IMG/VR virus record: IMGVR_UViG_3300044796_000229
Location: 1-64,000 of that record
From: a virus
DNA: 64,000 bases
Reading direction: 5' to 3' (one strand)
This document shows, piece by piece, positions 59,205 through 64,000 of this stretch. The notes under the pieces were generated by a model. That model worked only from the letters and a program-made list of their open reading frames with translations. It was not told the DNA's origin and made no database searches. Both the position numbers and the translations under genes were made by a program. Numbering within the stretch: position 1 is the stretch's first letter; the number at the start of each line of letters is the position of its first letter.

Positions 59205-60382
59205 TTCTTCGCCCTTGCAGCTTTGGCAGCGGCATAGAGTTCGTCAGATCGCGCTTTGCAATCCCTCTCCCACAGCACTTCTTCTTCCGCCGTGAAGACG
59301 CCGACGCTTTTGCCGTTTTCGCAAATGTCCGTGACCTTGCGAATGCTGGTCTCGGCTTTCAGTTCGCGATACAGATCCGCGATGAAATCTATGCGTTCCT
59401 GCTCGCGCGGATCGGCGGTTGACACCGTTTCGGCTTTTGCCGTCGCGGGTTCCAGCGGCATTTGCTGTTGTGCCTTCGGCTCTTCCTTCGGTGCCTCGGT
59501 TTTGGCGATGGGCTTATCGGTCTTCGCTTTTCCGCCATCCTCATGCGCGAATTCGCTGCGAGATGGCTGGCGCGGAACCACTTCGCCGGGTTTCAACTGT
59601 GGGCCGAATGCTTCCTCGACGGTAATTTCGCCATCCTTGATCGCGTTCTGCAGGCCGCGCAAATGAACCAGATGTTCGGTCACCATGTCATCAAGGCCTT
59701 TGATACCGAGCAACTGAAAGATTTGGTCCGGTGTCGCGCCCTGAATACCCAATTCCTTGATCACGCGGTCGCGGCGCGTACCGAACGTCTGCGCTGTTCC
59801 GCCGGCAACCTTCTTCGCTTCGTCGAACAGCTCTTTCCAAAGCGCCTTCGGAATGCCGCGCGTGATGGCGTTGCGCAGCGCGATCGATGATGCGGCATTG
59901 CCAGTTGTCGCGATCATGTCGTCGCCAAAGCGTTTTCCGTTTGGAAAGTCCTTGGTGGATTTGCCGACGATACGTCGCATGGTCTTGGCCTTGATGGCGC
60001 CGTTGGTTTCCAGATCGAAGAAAATCCCCTCCGCCGTGATAAAACGGTCTCCGATATCGGTGACTTCGGTAGCGGCGCGATAGTTTCCCCAGCCGACAAG
60101 CAGGATTTCCGCAAACCGGATGCTCGGCCCATCGATGATCTTGCCGTCGCGGGGAATAGCATAAATGCAGGATTCCGCGGTCTCGACATCCAGGGTCACC
60201 ATTTCATAGACCTTGCGGCGGAATTGCGTGATCGAGCGCGGATAACGATGGGCAGTCGAAATCTGCTGATTGACCTCCGCCGTATTGATGATCGACATGC
60301 CTTCCGACACGCCGTCATCATGCTCTTCAAGAGGGGCCAGATAGTCTTTCTGTGGCTCGGCTGTTTCGGTATTGGCTGACAT
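59201..60382 (-). CDS. Possible recombination-associated protein
   Basis: The 393-residue protein has a conserved-looking N-terminal domain (NQQISTAHRYPRSITQFRRK, IPRDGKIIDGPSIRFAEILL, GNAASSIALRNAITRGIPK). A C-terminal Glu/Lys/Ala-rich tail follows. The arrangement recalls single-strand annealing proteins of phages, but I cannot assign a family. Its neighbours (coiled-coil protein, exonuclease) fit a recombination or replication block. Confidence 0.5.
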   Translation of the reverse strand: MSANTETAEPQKDYLAPLEEHDDGVSEGMSIINTAEVNQQISTAHRYPRSITQFRRKVYEMVTLDVETAESCIYAIPRDGKIIDGPSIRFAEILLVGWGNYRAATEVTDIGDRFITAEGIFFDLETNGAIKAKTMRRIVGKSTKDFPNGKRFGDDMIATTGNAASSIALRNAITRGIPKALWKELFDEAKKVAGGTAQTFGTRRDRVIKELGIQGATPDQIFQLLGIKGLDDMVTEHLVHLRGLQNAIKDGEITVEEAFGPQLKPGEVVPRQPSRSEFAHEDGGKAKTDKPIAKTEAPKEEPKAQQQMPLEPATAKAETVSTADPREQERIDFIADLYRELKAETSIRKVTDICENGKSVGVFTAEEEVLWERDCKARSDELYAAAKAARAKK

Positions 60383-60392
60383 GATGATCTCC

Positions 60393-60755
60393 TTAAATTG
60401 TGATTGGAATGATCCGGCCGGGGTGAACCTTCTCGGTTAACTCCGACATCGGATCGATGAATTCATGCTCATCTTTCGCCAGCGGCTCTACCGAAAGCAT
60501 TTCTCCAAACTGTGCGACGGCGTCTGCAAGACGCGCGCGGACGTTCTCCGGTGTCACGTCATCAACCCATTGTGCGAGTTGCGGATGCTGCTTAAGCAAG
60601 AACGGTTTGCACTCGCGCGCCACGCGCGGAAGTTGGTGCGTGTAGAGATTGTTGCCAGTCATGTAGTTCAAAATTTCGTAGATGTCCGATATCGGCGACA
60701 TTAACGCTTCATGCGTGATTGAAAGGATTGTCCCAATTTGGAAGTCGCGCACCAT
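60393..60755 (-). CDS. DUF7736-like phage protein
   Basis: The 120-residue product has IGTILSITHEALMSPISDIY, NYMTGNNLYTHQLPRVAREC and FLLKQHPQLAQW, a pattern recalled from a widespread phage protein of unknown function. The signature is clear but its role is not known. Confidence 0.6.
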   Translation of the reverse strand: MVRDFQIGTILSITHEALMSPISDIYEILNYMTGNNLYTHQLPRVARECKPFLLKQHPQLAQWVDDVTPENVRARLADAVAQFGEMLSVEPLAKDEHEFIDPMSELTEKVHPGRIIPITI

Positions 60756-60773
60756 ACAAAATCCCCTTATCGG

Positions 60774-60965
60774 TCAGTTAGCTTCATGTACCTGCGGGCC
60801 GTACCGACGACGCAACGCGGCCACGACGCGCAGTGCCTCATTATAGATTTTGTCGGCCATCGTTCCCGGCGCATACGGCTTGTCAAAGTCAATCGACAGG
60901 TCACGGCTGATCGCAAGTGTCTCGGCAATTAGTTTTGCGTCAGTTTCGTTGAAGATTATTTGCAT
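60774..60965 (-). CDS. Small hypothetical protein
   Basis: The 63-residue helical product begins MQIIFNETDAKLIAETLAI and ends in a basic segment. The function is unknown. Confidence 0.5.
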   Translation of the reverse strand: MQIIFNETDAKLIAETLAISRDLSIDFDKPYAPGTMADKIYNEALRVVAALRRRYGPQVHEAN

Positions 60966-60974
60966 GATCCTCTC

Positions 60975-61094
60975 CTATCGTTTCCTGCTGAATGCTATGT
61001 CACACACAGCGCCGACGATCATCAGCCCGATCAAAACGCCAGCTAAGGCTGGGTGATAACCAAGCAACGGCGGATAGAGAACGTGAAGCGGCAT
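60975..61094 (-). CDS. Very small membrane protein
   Basis: The start at 61094 has GGAG upstream, giving 39 residues: MPLHVLYPPLLGYHPALAG followed by a hydrophobic run (VLIGLMIVGAVCDIAF) and a basic end. One membrane segment is expected. The function is unknown. Confidence 0.5.
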   Translation of the reverse strand: MPLHVLYPPLLGYHPALAGVLIGLMIVGAVCDIAFSRKR

Positions 61095-61193
61095 GTCGGT
61101 CTTCTCCAATAAAAGCTGGCGATGATCTAACGCAACTGGACCGCCTACCGTCCTTGTCATCGCCCTCGGCTATCCCGGCCTAGATTTCGCAGA

Positions 61194-62714
61194 TTACGCG
61201 TTTCTCACGCCCTGTTCATAGCAAAAAACGCATCCGGCGAGCGCATCGTCCACACGTTCACGGCCATCCCAACCGCCTTGATGCAGGCGCATCCAGCGAT
61301 AGACGGCGCCGTTCAGATCCTCGCTGTTCAACTGATCGACCAGTTCGGCATAGACCGGAACCGTCATGGCCGCGCGCATGGCGGCACGAAGGGCATCTTC
61401 GTCGGTGACAAAGTGTTTCCAATGGCGGGTGAGTGAACCCGTAGTCCAATCCCCGCGCGTCCGCGACAGATCGGCTTCGGTGCTGTTCTCCAGCCGGTTC
61501 TCGGTCCGGGTTGCACGATTGGCCGCCCGTCCGGCATCCACGATATTGCGCTGGCCTTCCCTGGTCAGATCGCGCGCTTCACCTTCGGCATCCCGTGCCG
61601 CGCCCCGTGCTTCGCGCGCTGCTTTGTTTGCGGCTTCCTTTTCTTCCTTGGCCTTAGCCGCCTTTGCTTCCTCCGCCTCGCGGGCCGCCTTGGCGTCGGC
61701 GAGCCGCTTTTCCTCGGCCTCGCGCTCCGCCTTACGTTTTGCCGCCGCAACGGCTTCCTGTGCCTCATATTCCGCGCGCTCTTTCTCCCGGCGCGTTTGC
61801 TCACGTTTGTTGAGATTGGCGTCCTTGGCGGTGCGTATTTCATTGAGACGGCTGCGGATTGCTTCGATTTCTGTCCGCTGTTCGTCATCTAACAAGTCTG
61901 ACGCCGCGACAGGTCCGGCCAGCAAACCGATGATTCCGCCGTGCCTTACCATGTCTTCAAGCTGGATCATTTCTTCCGGTGTGGCTTCATCAACGCCGTC
62001 GAGTTGGTGCAGCTTTTCAACGGTCTTCATGTGCACGCGGATTTGTTTCAGGCTTTCTGCATTGCGCTCTTTCTCCGCCCGGTCCCGCGCCTTCTTTTCG
62101 TCCGCCAGCCGCTTTTCTTCGGCCAGTCGGGCAGCAGTCCGTGCCTTGGCTTCCTCGGCCTCACGGGCTGCACGCTCAGCCACTTCGCGAGCTTCCTGCT
62201 CCTTCCGGCGTTCCTCGGCGGCGCGTTCTTCGGCGGCGCGTGCTTCCTCTTCCGCTCGCTCGGCAGCTTCACGCGCCAGCCGTTCTTTCTCCCGCTGCAA
62301 TGCCGCTTCTTCCTCCAATCGCCGTGCCGTTTCGGCTCGTTTTTTGTCGAGGAATGCGTGATGGACAGGTTCCCACTTGTCCAACAATGCTTGGGCTTTT
62401 TCCTGGCCCTTGGTGAAGAAATTCCCCACCACTTTCAGCAGCTTATTGAGTGGCGACTTCTCCGCCGCCATATCGCTCTTTGTCCACGCTCGGCTGGTCT
62501 TGCCGATTTGGCCCAACAAATCTTGCAGTTTGCCGGCAACGTCTTCCTGGTCGAGCGACAGATCTTCCGGAAACTCCGCAAGCGCGCCTTCCCATTCTTT
62601 CAGGCGGCTTTCGATCTCAGGATAGCGGCGTTGCAGATCGCCCAGCATGTCCACTTCGCTCGGGATGGTGACGGGCGGGGAATTGTGGCCAATCGGAGCC
62701 GGGGCGTCAGACAT
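61194..62714 (-). CDS. Long coiled-coil phage protein
   Basis: The 506-residue protein has an N-terminal domain (about 1-125, with KSDMAAEKSPLNKLLKVVGN) and a long Glu/Ala/Lys/Arg coiled coil (about 130-430). A small C-terminal domain (VPVYAELVDQLNSEDLNGAV, RMRLHQGGWDGRERVDDA-like) follows. It may act in DNA metabolism as a structural or bridging factor. No enzymatic motif is visible. It overlaps the exonuclease gene. Confidence 0.6.
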   Translation of the reverse strand: MSDAPAPIGHNSPPVTIPSEVDMLGDLQRRYPEIESRLKEWEGALAEFPEDLSLDQEDVAGKLQDLLGQIGKTSRAWTKSDMAAEKSPLNKLLKVVGNFFTKGQEKAQALLDKWEPVHHAFLDKKRAETARRLEEEAALQREKERLAREAAERAEEEARAAEERAAEERRKEQEAREVAERAAREAEEAKARTAARLAEEKRLADEKKARDRAEKERNAESLKQIRVHMKTVEKLHQLDGVDEATPEEMIQLEDMVRHGGIIGLLAGPVAASDLLDDEQRTEIEAIRSRLNEIRTAKDANLNKREQTRREKERAEYEAQEAVAAAKRKAEREAEEKRLADAKAAREAEEAKAAKAKEEKEAANKAAREARGAARDAEGEARDLTREGQRNIVDAGRAANRATRTENRLENSTEADLSRTRGDWTTGSLTRHWKHFVTDEDALRAAMRAAMTVPVYAELVDQLNSEDLNGAVYRWMRLHQGGWDGRERVDDALAGCVFCYEQGVRNA

Positions 62715-64000
62715 TGTCGTATTTCCTTCTACGTTTCGGGGTTGGCACCGGACACCGCGGCGCCGGTAGCTTGGTGATGTCTATGGGAATTCGTGGGTTG
62801 GCCTTCGGATCATCCGGGCGAAATACTTTCGCATGCGCGGCATCGGCCTGTTCGAACGCATATTCGGATTTCTTTATGGGCATCATCGACAGGCGTACCC
62901 ATTCGGCAAACGGATCGCGCGGCTTTCCACCAACTTCGCAGCGCAACAAGTCTTGACCTGTCGGCTTACCCTGCAGATCGACTTCGGGTTCGCGCCAGAT
63001 GCGCGCCGGCACAAAGGGGCCGCCCTTTACCAATTTGCGGCGATAAAATCCACATTGCGGCATGTCTGGGACGGGCTGTCCCGGATGCAAAAGTTCTTCC
63101 CGCCACCATTCCTCTGGATCGGCCATAGGAGGCACCACGCGGACCATTTTCGGATCAAGCTGGAATATTCGCTCGGCGTGAGACGTGGCCTCCAGCACCC
63201 GCAGGATTTCGTCCAGATGGCGGCGCATGATGGGCTGACGTTCGAAGTCTGCCGGCCCGACGTCTAACTCTACGTCCTGACGCAAAGTCACCAATTTCAG
63301 GAATAGTCGCGCCCAATCTGCCCCCGTCCGCGATTCCGCGATTCCGGGATAGCGGTGTTTGCGTTTCAGATAGGTTTTGACCTGGGGCCAATGGATGCCG
63401 TTCGCGCCCTCCAGAACACCCTCCAGACTTCCAAAGCGGCGGATTAATGCCCCGGCGCGCTTAAGCCCGCAGCCATCGACGCCCGGAACGTTGTCCACCG
63501 CATCCCCGGCCAGCGCCTGCACGTCCGGGACTAATTCAGGCCCGACACCGAATTTCTCGATGACATCGGCAGACAGAGATCGGCGTTTGAGCAAGGGATC
63601 GACGATTTCGATTTCGCCATCCACAACCAACTGACCAAAATCCTTGTCTGAACTGACAATCGTAACCCGCATTCCCTCGCGCCGCGCCCGCGCCGCCAAG
63701 GTCGCCACAAGATCATCAGCCTCAAAACCGACCTTTTCGATGGTGCGCAAACCCAAAGCATCCGCCGCCAGCTGCATGACGGGCAGTTGATCGTCCAATT
63801 CCAGTGGCCGCGCGGCGGGGCGATTTGCCTTGTAGTTCGGAAATAGATCATGGCGGAAGTTCTTGCCGGGAGCGTCGAATACTGCGGCGCCGTGCGTCGG
63901 GCGGTCCACTTCCGCCGCGCCAAGGGTTTTCCAGATCATTTGCATGAAACCGAGGGTGGCACCGACAGGGGCGCCATCGCTCTCGCGATATACGGGGTTT
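62707..64000 (-). CDS. 5'-3' exonuclease / flap endonuclease, 5' part missing
   Basis: An ATG at 63945 looks like a start, but the frame continues to the window edge with coding-like sequence (YRESDGAPVGATLGF). The gene is therefore cut by the edge and this ATG is internal. The domain is the PolA-type 5'-3' exonuclease: VGFEADDLVATLAARARREG, VTIVSSDKDFGQLV, ALAGDAVDNVPGVDGCGLKR and a helix-hairpin-helix. About 200 C-terminal residues hold an extra Cys- and Pro-rich part. It would process nicked or primer DNA in replication. Confidence 0.8.
   Translation of the reverse strand, partial: NPVYRESDGAPVGATLGFMQMIWKTLGAAEVDRPTHGAAVFDAPGKNFRHDLFPNYKANRPAARPLELDDQLPVMQLAADALGLRTIEKVGFEADDLVATLAARARREGMRVTIVSSDKDFGQLVVDGEIEIVDPLLKRRSLSADVIEKFGVGPELVPDVQALAGDAVDNVPGVDGCGLKRAGALIRRFGSLEGVLEGANGIHWPQVKTYLKRKHRYPGIAESRTGADWARLFLKLVTLRQDVELDVGPADFERQPIMRRHLDEILRVLEATSHAERIFQLDPKMVRVVPPMADPEEWWREELLHPGQPVPDMPQCGFYRRKLVKGGPFVPARIWREPEVDLQGKPTGQDLLRCEVGGKPRDPFAEWVRLSMMPIKKSEYAFEQADAAHAKVFRPDDPKANPRIPIDITKLPAPRCPVPTPKRRRKYDNV

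Overview
The window is a piece of a tailed double-stranded DNA phage genome, or a prophage that still has a complete virion module. No bacterial housekeeping gene, integrase or attachment site was seen, and a 5'-3' exonuclease gene runs off the right edge, so the sequence is incomplete. The virion genes describe a contractile-tailed (myovirus-like) particle: a two-subunit terminase, a DUF1073-type portal, a Mu gpF-like morphogenesis protein, a DUF2213-type maturation protein, a DUF2184-type capsid protein, a DUF3383-type sheath, a DUF3277-type tube and a full baseplate set. An alphaproteobacterial host is the best inference. The phage tRNA-His lacks the extra G-1/C73 pair, which is a known peculiarity of one alphaproteobacterial clade, and many small accessory proteins resemble ones I associate with alphaproteobacterial phages. 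Family names come from recognising sequence patterns, not from database searches.

Layout: (1) 0.1-2.6 kb is a mainly leftward cassette (HTH protein, DUF4942/N6-adenine-type methylase, LPD29-like protein) driven from a promoter whose spacer holds a palindromic operator. (2) 2.9-10.8 kb is a rightward accessory region with a ProQ/FinO RNA chaperone, two tRNA genes, a Pol-beta-type nucleotidyltransferase whose stop codon lies inside the tRNA-His gene, a Gp37/Gp68 protein, a replication-associated protein, a protein with 26 SATx repeats, an HNH nuclease fused in frame to its downstream neighbour, and small regulators. (3) 10.8-13.7 kb is a leftward operon of small overlapping genes, including a lipoprotein and a protein with 51 Cys-Ser-x repeats. 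(4) 14.3-50.3 kb is the rightward late region: packaging, head, tail, baseplate, fibres, lysis and membrane proteins, closed by a strong terminator at 50.31-50.35 kb. Two GIY-YIG homing nucleases interrupt it, one of them broken. (5) 50.36-64.0 kb is a long leftward early operon of short, translationally coupled genes with an HNH nuclease, a TnpB-like RNA-guided nuclease, a HerA/FtsK-like ATPase, an HTH regulator, a probable recombination-associated protein, a coiled-coil protein and a 5'-3' exonuclease.

The most unusual features are the two in-frame repeat proteins in which only one codon per unit varies, the nucleotidyltransferase/tRNA-His overlap, a terminase with an apparent second nuclease-like domain, a Nudix-protease-scaffold fusion, a TnpB with an altered RuvC site, structured RNA leaders before both GIY-YIG genes, and one beta-domain that recurs inside at least four different virion proteins. 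Several very small genes (10835-10993, 14520-14699, 48723-48878, 51067-51162, 58751-58930) were read directly from the bases.
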